DNA of 34,441 bases from Candidatus Segatella papionis (GTDB lineage: Bacteria > Bacteroidota > Bacteroidia > Bacteroidales > Bacteroidaceae): positions 1 to 34,441 of the forward strand of contig DBLF01000106.1 of the NCBI GenBank assembly GCA_002297965.1, in the 5' to 3' direction. Within the stretch, counting starts at the first letter, position 1; each line of letters starts with the position of its first letter. Shown one piece after another: positions 9,542-16,833 of the stretch. The notes below the pieces were generated by a model. The model did not search any database, was not told the DNA's origin, and saw only the letters and a list, made by a program, of their open reading frames with translations. The position numbers and the translations under genes were made by a program.

Positions 9542-9584
9542 AAACAAAAAAGTCTCAACCATATAAGTTGAGACTTTTTTGTTT
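9542..9584. terminator. Bidirectional terminator, 18-bp perfect stem
   Basis: Arms 9542-9559 and 9567-9584 are perfect complements (AAACAAAAAAGTCTCAAC and its reverse complement) with a 7-base loop. It ends directly against the stop codon of the minus-strand symporter gene at 9585 and serves both convergent genes. Confidence 0.9.
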
Positions 9585-10826
9585 CTATCCATTTTTGCAA
9601 AATCGCTGCACAATCACAGTACACACCACATCACCCATCACGGAGACCACAGTACGTCCCATGTCCACCAATCTATCGACAACAGCCACCAACGCGACAC
9701 CCTCCATAGGAATGCCGACAGCAGCGAAAACCAATGGAAGCATTATCAACGAACCTCCTGGGATACCCACCACACAAAGCGAACCAAGGCAAGAAGCAAG
9801 GATGATCATTACATAACTCGACATCGTAAGAGGAATGCCATAACAAGCAGCCACAAAGACGCTTGACACAGCCAAGTATATCGCCGAACCATCGAGATGA
9901 AATGTCGCTCCCAGCGGAATAATCAAACGACTCAACCGCTCATCAACACCCATATACTGCGATGCCTTGATACTATATGGAATGGTAACGATGCTCGACT
10001 CCGTAGCCATAGCAAACATAACAGGACGCTGCATTGACAAGAAAAAGTGAAGAGGATTGACACCACCCAGAAAATAAACCAGCGGCATATAGACCAACAA
10101 AGTGAAAGCGATGTAGCAAAAGTAGCATGCCCCTACAAAGGCAGAGTAAGTACCCACGACCTCAGCTCCATACGATGCCACTATTGCCGCAAACATAAAG
10201 AACATTGCCACTGGAGCTATTTTGCGAAACCATGAACGCACCTTAGGTATCTGGCTATTAGCCTTCTCCAACAGCGCACTCACTCGGCTCACCTTGTCGC
10301 CAAAAATCAAAAGTGTGAAGCCCAGGACAAAGGCTATAAGAATAAACAGCAATACATTGCCCGATGTGACAGCAGAAAGAATGTTCTGCATGAAAGCTGC
10401 CGAAAGACGGTTAAAGAAAGAAGATTGCGACTGCAAGGCTGGAAGATACTGGGATGAATGAAACAAAGGATATACTTCCCTCATCATCTCTGCCAGACAT
10501 GTTGCCAGCACACTAGCCGTCAGCGTAGTAAGCATGAAGCATACAGCAGCAAAGCCAACTATTTTACCCACCTTTGCCTTCTTCTTCTCTGCCACAATAC
10601 TGCAAGCGATGGTTAGCACCATCAGCGGTATCACAATGAGCTTTAGCACATAGAGAAAAAAGTTACCAATAGGCTTCACCACATCCCCCACAAACTGCGG
10701 AAAATCTTGCAGCACATAGCCCACGAGCAATCCAAAACACAAAGCGCATAGCATCTGCATCGTATAGGGCACTTTACGAAGCATCTCTATCATTCTTCTG
10801 TATCTAGTGAGTATTTTTCTCTGCAT
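9585..10826 (-). CDS. Dicarboxylate/amino acid:cation symporter (GltPh-like)
   Basis: The 413-aa inner-membrane protein belongs to the glutamate/aspartate transporter (DAACS, SLC1-like) family. C-terminal transport-core motifs line up with archaeal GltPh: the serine-rich tip ATESSIVTIP (Ser278-279), HLDGS (310-314) in place of NMDGT, hairpin 2 GIPGGSL (355-361), and DRLVDMGRTVVSVMGD (384-399). In the last motif Asp388, Arg391 and Asp399 occupy the places of GltPh D394, R397 and D405; Arg397 selects acidic amino acids, so aspartate or glutamate is the likely substrate. Ser395 replaces the usual asparagine (N401). An inner start at residue 12 (MIEMLRKVPY) is also possible. The gene stands alone, with its own promoter inside the terminator region of the upstream permease. 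Confidence 0.88.
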   Translation of the reverse strand: MQRKILTRYRRMIEMLRKVPYTMQMLCALCFGLLVGYVLQDFPQFVGDVVKPIGNFFLYVLKLIVIPLMVLTIACSIVAEKKKAKVGKIVGFAAVCFMLTTLTASVLATCLAEMMREVYPLFHSSQYLPALQSQSSFFNRLSAAFMQNILSAVTSGNVLLFILIAFVLGFTLLIFGDKVSRVSALLEKANSQIPKVRSWFRKIAPVAMFFMFAAIVASYGAEVVGTYSAFVGACYFCYIAFTLLVYMPLVYFLGGVNPLHFFLSMQRPVMFAMATESSIVTIPYSIKASQYMGVDERLSRLIIPLGATFHLDGSAIYLAVSSVFVAACYGIPLTMSSYVMIILASCLGSLCVVGIPGGSLIMLPLVFAAVGIPMEGVALVAVVDRLVDMGRTVVSVMGDVVCTVIVQRFCKNG

Positions 10827-10874
10827 AAGCTTTATCGTTTATCAAAATTATCAATCCTACTACTTTCTATTAGG

Positions 10875-10906
10875 CAAAGATAAGAAAAAACCCCGAAAAG
10901 CCCAAG
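10875..10906 (-). promoter_or_regulatory. Promoter of the symporter gene
   Basis: Read on the minus strand, TATCTTTG (10875-10882) has a CTTG about 20 bases upstream (10903-10906). The upstream half lies inside the terminator hairpin of the preceding permease gene, so the two signals overlap. Confidence 0.65.
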
Positions 10907-10922
10907 CTTTCCGAGGTTTTTT
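10885..10922 (-). terminator. Terminator of the FucP-family permease gene
   Basis: A 17-bp stem (arms 10885-10901 and 10906-10922, two G-U pairs in the minus-strand RNA) with a 4-base loop ends in six U. It lies about 45 bases after the permease stop codon. The same DNA holds the upstream half of the symporter promoter. Confidence 0.8.
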
Positions 10923-10965
10923 ATAGTTTATTATCTTAGTAAAGTGACAAGGAACAAGTTTTTTC

Positions 10966-12291
10966 TTATTCCAAACTTTCTTGTTTCTTATATCCCACCA
11001 GTCCATACCACAGTATCACAAACTCGCAAGCCAAAGGCACGAGCCAGGTAAACTGCCATGAGCCTACATAGTCGGCTAGCAAGCCCTGGATGACTGGGAA
11101 GACGGCTCCACCAAACACACCCATCATAAAGATGCCCGATGCCTTGGAGGTGTATTCCTTCAATCCATCTACGGCGAGGGTAAAGATGCAGCTCCACATC
11201 ACGCTATGGAACAATCCCACCGCTGCCATCAACCAAAGGTTCTCTGTAAGCATGGAAGTAGTCATCAGCGCAATGGCAGCCACGGTCACCGCAAGGAGCA
11301 TAGGGCGAGGTGCCACGTTCTTGAGCGATGCAGAGACCATACGTCCCACCATGAATCCGCCCCAATAGAGTGTGGCGAGCAAGGCTGGAGAGAGGTCGCA
11401 GCCATGACTCATCAAGTCCATCGCATGGAGGTTCATATTGTTGCCGATACCCACCTCTGTACCTACGTAGCAGAAGATGGTGATGACACCATATTTCAAG
11501 TGGCGGAACGACCAGATGCTGCGTTTTTTGTCGGCAGAAGCATTCTGCTCATTGCCATTGGCTGTGCTTTCGCTAGATTCAGCATTGCTTGAGTCGGTCT
11601 CTCTAGTTCCCTCAATATCAGGAAGATTAGCCTTCGATGTACTCCATGTAGTAATGGCGATGATGAGCATCATCACAAGGAATGGCAGGGTGAGCTGATC
11701 GGCAGAGACGCTGTCGAGCGATACCCCTGCGAACATCACGCCCGTCACGAAGAACGGGGCGATGGTGGTTCCGAAACTGTTCACGGCACAGGTAAAGTTC
11801 ATACGCTGCACAGGCTGTGTGCCTGGCAATGGATAGGCAGCGATATAAGGATTGATAACCACCTGGAGCATCGCTGCCGAAGTACCCATCAGATAGGAAC
11901 CGAAGAGGAATACGAAGTATCCATAAGGCACAAAGTCCTTGGAGATATGTACGCCAGCCCCACCCCAATATTCGGCGATGACCGCCGAGGCGAAATAAAA
12001 GCCCAAGCCAAGTACCATCACCATCATCGAACGAACGAGCGTAGGCTTGTAACCTATCTTGTTGAGCATTCGTCCTGTTTTCGCACTATTGAGCAAATAG
12101 CCTAGGAAGAAAGCAAAGGAGATGAGTGTGGCAAGCGAGTTCTTGGTAGCCGTCACTTCGGAGAGAAACGCCACCTTCAAGGGTCCCTGACATTGTCCGT
12201 TGACCGTGGTCAGGAATCCTACGATAAAGTATATGAATGTCAAGAGGAGGAAAGGTCCTGCGCTCTTGAACGTAATCGACGATTGTTTCAT
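10966..12291 (-). CDS. FucP-family (FHS) sugar:H+ symporter
   Basis: The 441-aa protein is an MFS inner-membrane permease of the fucose/glucose-galactose (FHS) family: about 12 membrane segments, with a long polar central loop (about 225-262, rich in S, N, E and A) and a first segment with YFIVGFLTTVNGQCQGPLK. The family imports hexoses or sugar alcohols with protons. The upstream neighbours (mannitol dehydrogenase, LacI regulator, fructokinase) suggest mannitol or fructose as substrate; this is inference from context. It follows the dehydrogenase gene by 259 bases on the same strand. That gap holds a large palindrome and repeats but no recognisable promoter, so co-transcription with attenuation or processing is likely. 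Confidence 0.85.
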   Translation of the reverse strand: MKQSSITFKSAGPFLLLTFIYFIVGFLTTVNGQCQGPLKVAFLSEVTATKNSLATLISFAFFLGYLLNSAKTGRMLNKIGYKPTLVRSMMVMVLGLGFYFASAVIAEYWGGAGVHISKDFVPYGYFVFLFGSYLMGTSAAMLQVVINPYIAAYPLPGTQPVQRMNFTCAVNSFGTTIAPFFVTGVMFAGVSLDSVSADQLTLPFLVMMLIIAITTWSTSKANLPDIEGTRETDSSNAESSESTANGNEQNASADKKRSIWSFRHLKYGVITIFCYVGTEVGIGNNMNLHAMDLMSHGCDLSPALLATLYWGGFMVGRMVSASLKNVAPRPMLLAVTVAAIALMTTSMLTENLWLMAAVGLFHSVMWSCIFTLAVDGLKEYTSKASGIFMMGVFGGAVFPVIQGLLADYVGSWQFTWLVPLACEFVILWYGLVGYKKQESLE

Positions 12292-12381
12292 AAGAGAATA
12301 GGTATATAGCTAAAAAGAAACGTTTTAACTTCTAAATGTTTAACTTCTCTATCCTAGAGCTAACAGTCTCTCCTTCTAGGA

Positions 12382-12458
12382 AAAATCTTCGTTCTACGTC
12401 GTTGAATGTCCGTTCAAAACTGTTGAACGGCGGTTCAACGTCGTTGAACGAAGATTTT
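12382..12458. repeat. Large nested palindrome between dehydrogenase and permease genes
   Basis: Outer arms AAAATCTTCGTTC (12382-12394) and its exact complement (12446-12458) enclose two further perfect hairpins: CCGTTCAA/TTGAACGG (12410-12417 with 12423-12430) and GTTCAAC/GTTGAAC (12433-12439 with 12443-12449). In the minus-strand RNA the structure ends in five U, so it may act as a partial terminator, a processing site or an mRNA stabiliser between the two genes. Confidence 0.75.
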
Positions 12459-12515
12459 ATCTAGAGGAAAATAACTTTTATCTAGAAACAAATAGTTTTA
12501 TCTAGAAACAAATAG
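12455..12515. repeat. Three direct repeats, TTTTATCTAGAAACAAATAG type
   Basis: Copies start at 12455, 12476 and 12496. The last two are identical over 20 bases (12476-12495 and 12496-12515); the first shares TTTTATCTAGA and then decays. They lie just downstream of the dehydrogenase stop codon and touch the large palindrome. Confidence 0.8.
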
Positions 12516-12550
12516 TTTATTTCCTAATACCAGGAGCAATACTTGTTCGC

Positions 12551-14017
12551 TTACAGAATTTCTTCTTCCAAAACCTGCATTGCTCCCTTCTCCTTGATAT
12601 CCTCTACCATCTTCTGATAGAGTTCCGTGAAGTGAGGAGCCGCCTTCAGATCGGTGCTGGTAAAGGCAGACACACCGAGGAAGTCGATGGCATTGTCGCT
12701 CTCGATGAGCTTCCAGTCATCTACGGTGAGCCATGGGTCGGCTACCTCGTAGGCTGCCCCCTTGTCATCCACCTTATATTTCAGATAGTGGCGATAAGCG
12801 GCGAAGAGGTAAGCCACTCGCTTGAACTCCACATCAGTGCGCTTGCCAGAAGCATCGTCGGCAATCATCTTCTCCAAGTTAGGCATTACATAGACTGGGA
12901 ACTTGCTGGCGCCGTCGAAGCAGAGACGAGCCACCTGGTCGCTCACCATACGGTTGGCGAAACGCTCTACGAGGCACTGCTTGTAAGCCTCCAAGTCGGT
13001 ATCCTTAGGAGCCGGAACGTATGGAGTGATGTCCTCGTCCATAAAGGCACGAACGAACTTCTTGATTCTCTTGTCGTGCATGGCAGCATCTACCTTGCGA
13101 TAACCAGCGAGGAAAGATGGATAAGAGAGCAAGGTGTGGGAAGCGTTCAAGAGCGAGAGCTTCATGTTTTCGAAAGCTGTCACATCGTCGGTCATCTGTG
13201 CGCCAACAGTCTCCCAGGCAGGGCGACCCGCCACAAACTTGTCCTCCACTACCCACTGGATGAAGTCCTCGCAATATACAGGAGCCTCGTCGTGAGTACC
13301 ATTCTGGGCATTCAAGCGTTCGATGTCCTCAGGTCGAGTGGCTGGGGTGATGCGATCTACCATCGAGTTAGGGAAGGTGACGTTCTCCTCCATCCAAGCT
13401 GCGAGTTCCTTGTCCTGAGCCTCAACGAAAGTCATGAAAGCCTTGCGTGCCGTATTGCCGTTATGCTGGAGGTTGTCGCAAGAGAGGATGGTGATAGGAC
13501 CATTGCCTGCTGCCTTGCGACGGCGCAATCCCTCGGCAACATATCCGAAGGCAGTGACAGGCTTGCCAGGGTTCACGATGTCGTGAGCCACCTGAGCGTT
13601 GTCGAGCATGAACTCACCCGTCTGACGGGAGATGTTGTATCCGCCTTCGGTGATGGTTAGGGTGATGATCTTGATATCTTTGGATGCAATCTTCTGGAGG
13701 ATTTGCTCCTGCTCCTCGATGCCCCAGTAGAGTTCCACGAGAGCACCAATCTTATAGACGTTGATGCTGTCGTCGCGTCCGCAAACGGTGAGGGTGTATT
13801 CGCCGTTCTGCTTCTTCAGGGCGTGGTAGAGGCGGTCGTCGCCAGGGAGAATCATCGCTCCGCAGATACCCCAGTTCTGCTGGGTGTTGTTCTCCAAGAG
13901 CTTGTTGGTCATGTACTCCAAGTGAGCACGATGAAAGTTACCAACTCCAAAATGCAGGATACCTGCCTTCACCTGATTGCGGTTATAAGAATAACCATTA
14001 ACTGTTTGATTTGCCAT
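12551..14017 (-). CDS. Mannitol 2-dehydrogenase (polyol-specific long-chain dehydrogenase)
   Basis: The 488-aa protein is a polyol-specific long-chain dehydrogenase, a cytoplasmic NAD-dependent enzyme converting D-mannitol to D-fructose. The N-terminal Rossmann motif is GVGNFHRAH (24-32). The catalytic triad motif KLSLLNASH gives Lys286, Asn291 and His294, the same K-x4-N-x2-H spacing as the K295/N300/H303 triad of Pseudomonas fluorescens mannitol 2-dehydrogenase. The length fits the mannitol 2-dehydrogenase/fructuronate reductase subfamily (about 490 aa) rather than the shorter mannitol-1-phosphate dehydrogenase. Fructuronate or altronate activity cannot be excluded by sequence alone, but the adjacent fructokinase favours mannitol. 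Expression starts from 14253-14283 under a three-box operator array. Confidence 0.88.
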   Translation of the reverse strand: MANQTVNGYSYNRNQVKAGILHFGVGNFHRAHLEYMTNKLLENNTQQNWGICGAMILPGDDRLYHALKKQNGEYTLTVCGRDDSINVYKIGALVELYWGIEEQEQILQKIASKDIKIITLTITEGGYNISRQTGEFMLDNAQVAHDIVNPGKPVTAFGYVAEGLRRRKAAGNGPITILSCDNLQHNGNTARKAFMTFVEAQDKELAAWMEENVTFPNSMVDRITPATRPEDIERLNAQNGTHDEAPVYCEDFIQWVVEDKFVAGRPAWETVGAQMTDDVTAFENMKLSLLNASHTLLSYPSFLAGYRKVDAAMHDKRIKKFVRAFMDEDITPYVPAPKDTDLEAYKQCLVERFANRMVSDQVARLCFDGASKFPVYVMPNLEKMIADDASGKRTDVEFKRVAYLFAAYRHYLKYKVDDKGAAYEVADPWLTVDDWKLIESDNAIDFLGVSAFTSTDLKAAPHFTELYQKMVEDIKEKGAMQVLEEEIL

Positions 14018-14092
14018 AATCTTAATGTATTGCTAGTTGTTATTAATATTGTTTATTCGCTTGAGAAAGAGAGATGGCATCTCTAGAGAATT

Positions 14093-14150
14093 ATCTCTTA
14101 GAAGAGAGCTTTTTAATCTCTTAGAAGAATACTTTTATCTCTTAGAAGAG
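14093..14150. repeat. Three direct repeats in the dehydrogenase leader
   Basis: ATCTCTTAGAAGA occurs at 14093-14105, 14116-14128 and 14137-14149 (spacing 23 and 21), with a decayed fourth copy near 14158. They lie in the transcribed leader between the promoter (14253) and the ATG (14017). A further 7-bp hairpin AGAGATG/CATCTCT occupies 14070-14084. Confidence 0.8.
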
Positions 14151-14252
14151 TGCTCTTATCTCTGATTTCTGCCGCAAAGGAAGTGCAAACGAGAACAAAG
14201 CCAAGCTCGCTTGAGCTTTGTCGAGTGCAGCCTTTCTTCGCTTTTTCAATTG

Positions 14253-14283
14253 CAAAGATATTGCAAAAAAACAACATGGCAAT
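14253..14283 (-). promoter_or_regulatory. Promoter of the mannitol dehydrogenase gene
   Basis: On the minus strand TATCTTTG (14253-14260) has ATTG 19 bases upstream (14280-14283). The leader to the ATG would be about 230 bases long. Confidence 0.7.
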
Positions 14284-14305
14284 ACTTTTTTTTGAGAAAG
14301 AAAAT

Positions 14306-14348
14306 GCAAACGTTCCCGCAAACGTTTCCAATTTCTGCAAACGTTTGA
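14306..14348. promoter_or_regulatory. Three-box LacI-type operator array upstream of the dehydrogenase promoter
   Basis: Boxes GCAAACGTTCCC (14306-14317), GCAAACGTTTCC (14318-14329) and GCAAACGTTTGA (14337-14348) are 12-bp palindromes with a central CG, the usual form of LacI-family sites. They are spaced 12 and 19 bp. The promoter-proximal box ends exactly 45 bases before the -7 element. The fructokinase promoter has the same arrangement. The likely binder is the LacI-type regulator encoded at 14458-15465. Confidence 0.75.
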
Positions 14349-14393
14349 AAGTATCTCATAACATTGTAAGAAACATTTTCCGCTAGGCGATTC

Positions 14394-14457
14394 GACGGAT
14401 TTGCAATCCGTCGTCAAACAATGTTCGACCAAATTATTTTGCGGATTTGCAATCCGC
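14394..14457. repeat. Two REP-like palindromes beside the regulator stop codon
   Basis: GACGGATT-TGC-AATCCGTC (14394-14412) and GCGGATT-TGC-AATCCGC (14441-14457) are perfect hairpins sharing the core CGGATTTGCAATCCG. Short CGGATT/AATCCG palindromes of this form are commonly scattered in Bacteroidales intergenic DNA. The second one directly abuts the regulator's stop codon and could act in mRNA end formation. Confidence 0.65.
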
Positions 14458-15465
14458 TTAACCTTCTCCTGTCGATTCCCTGCATTTCATCTCCGTCTTC
14501 AGCACCACCTGCTTGTTCTCCATCTCGGGATTGTTAATCTTCTCCATCACCAGTTCGGCAGCCTGCTTGCCCATCTCCACCAGCGGCGGTTCCATGGTCG
14601 TGATCTGTGGCGATACGATGGTGCTCAGCTCCGTACCCGAGAAACCAGCCACGAAGACATCCTCCGGCACCTTCCTGCCCAAGGCACGCAATCGGTTCTG
14701 CGCCCCTATTGCCAATGTATCGGTAAAAGCATAGATGGCATCAAATTCCACCTTATTATATATAAGCCTATCCACGGCGTCGGCTCCATCCTTGAAGGTC
14801 ATGCCCGTCTTCACGATGAGCTGCGGGTCGAAAAGCTTGAACTTCTCCATCGCCTCCCGATAGCCCAAGCCTCGCTGATAGGCATTGTAGATGTCGTCGG
14901 GTCCCTGCAGATAGGCGATGCGCTTCTTGCCCAATCGAATCAAGTGCTCCACCATGAAATAGGAGTCGATGTTGTCATCTACGAGCACCTGCGGCATGTC
15001 GAGACCATAAGGGATGCGATCGTAGAAGACAATGGCCATGCCCTCCTCGGCAAGCTGCTTGTACATCTCGATGTTCTTGCGATAACTGCAGAGGCTCACA
15101 ATCAAGCCGTCCACCATGTATTGCTCCATCATCTTCAGGTTCTCCAGTTCCCGCTCCGCACTCTCGTCGCTCTCGGCAATCATCACCTTTTGGTTACGCT
15201 TATAGAGCACTTCCTGTATGCCCTTGAGCACCTGCGAGGCATAAGGGGTATGCATCTCCGGCACGATGACACCCACGGTGTTCGTGCGCCCCATCTTCAG
15301 GTTCATCGCCACAGGATTTCGCTTGTAGCCGAGGCGCTTAGCCTCCTCCACCACCATGTCGCGAGTCTCCTTGCGAATGTTCTTGTCGTCGGTCAACGCC
15401 CTGGACACGGTGGAAACCGAGATGCAGAGCGACTTGGCTATGTCTTTGATAGTTACGTGTTTCAT
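14458..15465 (-). CDS. LacI/GalR-family transcriptional regulator
   Basis: The 335-aa protein has an N-terminal LacI helix-turn-helix and hinge (VTIKDIAKSLCISVSTVSRAL, residues 4-24) and a periplasmic-binding-protein-like sensor domain (about 60-330, with TVGVIVPE, VDGLIVSL and AIYAFTDTLAIGA). The domain binds a sugar or sugar phosphate as effector. It sits between the dehydrogenase and fructokinase genes, both of which have matching operator arrays, so it very likely controls the mannitol/fructose locus. Because the boxes lie upstream of the promoter cores, it may activate or loop rather than simply repress. It has its own promoter at 15515-15544; the nearest operator box is more than 110 bases upstream of that. 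Confidence 0.9.
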   Translation of the reverse strand: MKHVTIKDIAKSLCISVSTVSRALTDDKNIRKETRDMVVEEAKRLGYKRNPVAMNLKMGRTNTVGVIVPEMHTPYASQVLKGIQEVLYKRNQKVMIAESDESAERELENLKMMEQYMVDGLIVSLCSYRKNIEMYKQLAEEGMAIVFYDRIPYGLDMPQVLVDDNIDSYFMVEHLIRLGKKRIAYLQGPDDIYNAYQRGLGYREAMEKFKLFDPQLIVKTGMTFKDGADAVDRLIYNKVEFDAIYAFTDTLAIGAQNRLRALGRKVPEDVFVAGFSGTELSTIVSPQITTMEPPLVEMGKQAAELVMEKINNPEMENKQVVLKTEMKCRESTGEG

Positions 15466-15514
15466 TTTCCTTTTGTCAGCTATTTGATTGAAGTTGTTGC
15501 TAATAAGTTGGGCA

Positions 15515-15544
15515 CAAAGATACTACATTTCTTCTAAAAGCAAG
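15515..15544 (-). promoter_or_regulatory. Promoter of the LacI-type regulator
   Basis: On the minus strand TATCTTTG (15515-15522) has CTTG 18 bases upstream (15541-15544). The leader is about 45 bases. Confidence 0.65.
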
Positions 15545-15637
15545 CATTTTTGAGAGAAAAAGAATATTAAAAGACCCAAATTGACAACTCCAGCTAGCAT
15601 TCTTAGGGATGCAAGAACGAGGCTAAAAACAATACTT

Positions 15638-15680
15638 GCAAACGATTGCAGATTTTGCAATCGTTCCCGCAATCGTTCCC
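15638..15680. promoter_or_regulatory. Three-box LacI-type operator array upstream of the fructokinase promoter
   Basis: Boxes GCAAACGATTGC (15638-15649), GCAATCGTTCCC (15657-15668) and an identical GCAATCGTTCCC (15669-15680) are spaced 19 and 12 bp. The proximal box ends exactly 45 bases before the -7 element. In its own direction the dehydrogenase array has the same order and spacing. Confidence 0.78.
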
Positions 15681-15701
15681 AAAGAATAAAGCGAAATTTT
15701 C

Positions 15702-15733
15702 TTTGCGGAGACTACAGAAAACTTCTATCTTTG
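15702..15733 (+). promoter_or_regulatory. Promoter of the fructokinase gene
   Basis: TTTG (15702-15705) and TATCTTTG (15726-15733) are 20 bases apart, a full Bacteroidetes promoter. Transcription from about 15740 gives a leader of about 55 bases and rules out the upstream in-frame start codon at 15581. Confidence 0.82.
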
Positions 15734-15793
15734 CACCAGAAATCAGACAAAGACATCTCTAACAATTTTAAAATAAAAACAACGAATAACAAT

Positions 15794-16678
15794 ATGGAAA
15801 AGAAACAATCAGTAATAGGTATCGGTGAGGCACTCTTCGACGTCCTCCCAGAAGGTAAGAAACTCGGTGGCGCTCCTGCCAACTTCGCTTACCATGTGTC
15901 GCAGTTCGGTCTCGACAGCTGCGCCGTCAGCGCCATCGGCAAGGACGAACTCGGCGAGGAACTCGTCAGCGAGCTTAACCAGCATCACCTCAACTACAAC
16001 ATAGAGCAAGTGAATTATCCTACAGGCACCGTACAGGTAACGCTCGATGACAACGGCATCCCTTGCTACGACATCAAGGAAGGAGCAGCTTGGGATAACA
16101 TCCCTTTCACTCCTACCCTAGAAGAGAAGGCAAAGCATTGCACGGCAGCTTGCTTCGGCTCCCTCGCTCAGCGCAACGAAGTATCTCGCAACACCATCTA
16201 TCGTTTCCTCGATGCCATGCCTAAGGAGAATGGCATCCTGAAGATTTTCGACATCAATCTGCGCCAAGGATTCTTCACCAAGGAAATCATCACCGAAAGC
16301 ATCAAGCGATGCAACATCCTCAAAATCAACGACGAGGAGCTTATCACCATCAGCCGTCTCTTCGGCTATCCAGGCATCGACCTAGAAAACAAGTGCTGGC
16401 TCTTGATGGGCAAGTACAATCTGAAGATGCTCATCCTCACTTGCGGCGTAAACGGCAGCTACGTATTCACCCCTGGCGAGAAATCGTTCATCGAGACTCC
16501 GAAGGTGGAGGTAGCCGATACTGTGGGAGCTGGCGACTCGTTTACCGGTGCTTTCGTGGCAAGCATTCTGAAGGGCAAGAGCGTAAGAGAGGCACATGAA
16601 TTGGCAGTCAAGGTTTCGGCATTCGTTTGCACACAAAACGGAGCGATGCCTGAACTGCCAGAGGAGTTTACCAAGTAA
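15794..16678 (+). CDS. PfkB-family fructokinase
   Basis: The 294-aa protein is a ribokinase/PfkB-fold sugar kinase of the fructokinase branch. It transfers phosphate from ATP to fructose, giving fructose-6-phosphate, in the cytoplasm. The first PfkB signature is KLGGAPANFAYHVSQFG (23-39, Gly25-Gly26 contact the sugar); the second is DTVGAGDSFTGAF (242-254) with catalytic Asp248. The length is typical. The ATG at 15794 follows from the promoter at 15702-15733. Downstream at 16834 lies a porin-like gene with no recognisable promoter in between, so the two may share a transcript. Together with the dehydrogenase it completes mannitol catabolism to fructose-6-phosphate. Confidence 0.9.
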   Translation: MEKKQSVIGIGEALFDVLPEGKKLGGAPANFAYHVSQFGLDSCAVSAIGKDELGEELVSELNQHHLNYNIEQVNYPTGTVQVTLDDNGIPCYDIKEGAAWDNIPFTPTLEEKAKHCTAACFGSLAQRNEVSRNTIYRFLDAMPKENGILKIFDINLRQGFFTKEIITESIKRCNILKINDEELITISRLFGYPGIDLENKCWLLMGKYNLKMLILTCGVNGSYVFTPGEKSFIETPKVEVADTVGAGDSFTGAFVASILKGKSVREAHELAVKVSAFVCTQNGAMPELPEEFTK

Positions 16679-16728
16679 ATCCTCGTTTGCCCGAACTTGC
16701 GAAGACTAGCTATTTTACAACAAGATAT

Positions 16729-16817
16729 TAGGTTTAAGTTTTTCTAAATGTTTCGGTTTAAAGTTTATAACGTTTTTTAGGTTCAAAAATTACAAAAGTT
16801 TATTAGGTTTAAAAGTT
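16729..16817. repeat. Four decayed direct repeats, TTAGGTTTAAAAGTT type
   Basis: Copies begin at 16729, 16753, 16777 and 16803 (spacing 24, 24, 26). They fill the gap between the fructokinase stop and the porin-like gene. No -7 box is found in the gap. Confidence 0.75.
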
Positions 16818-16833
16818 AATTTGTAGTTCGACC

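Noticed and set aside
12632..13660. 342-codon open frame on the plus strand
   Set aside because: Shadow of the mannitol dehydrogenase gene, which has a catalytic triad, Rossmann motif and promoter.
14401..15537. 378-codon open frame on the plus strand
   Set aside because: It lies antisense to the clear LacI-type regulator, is dominated by His/Leu strings typical of a complementary frame, and has no promoter.
15581..15793. N-terminal extension of the fructokinase
   Set aside because: It would be translated from DNA holding the operator boxes and the promoter; transcription starts near 15740.
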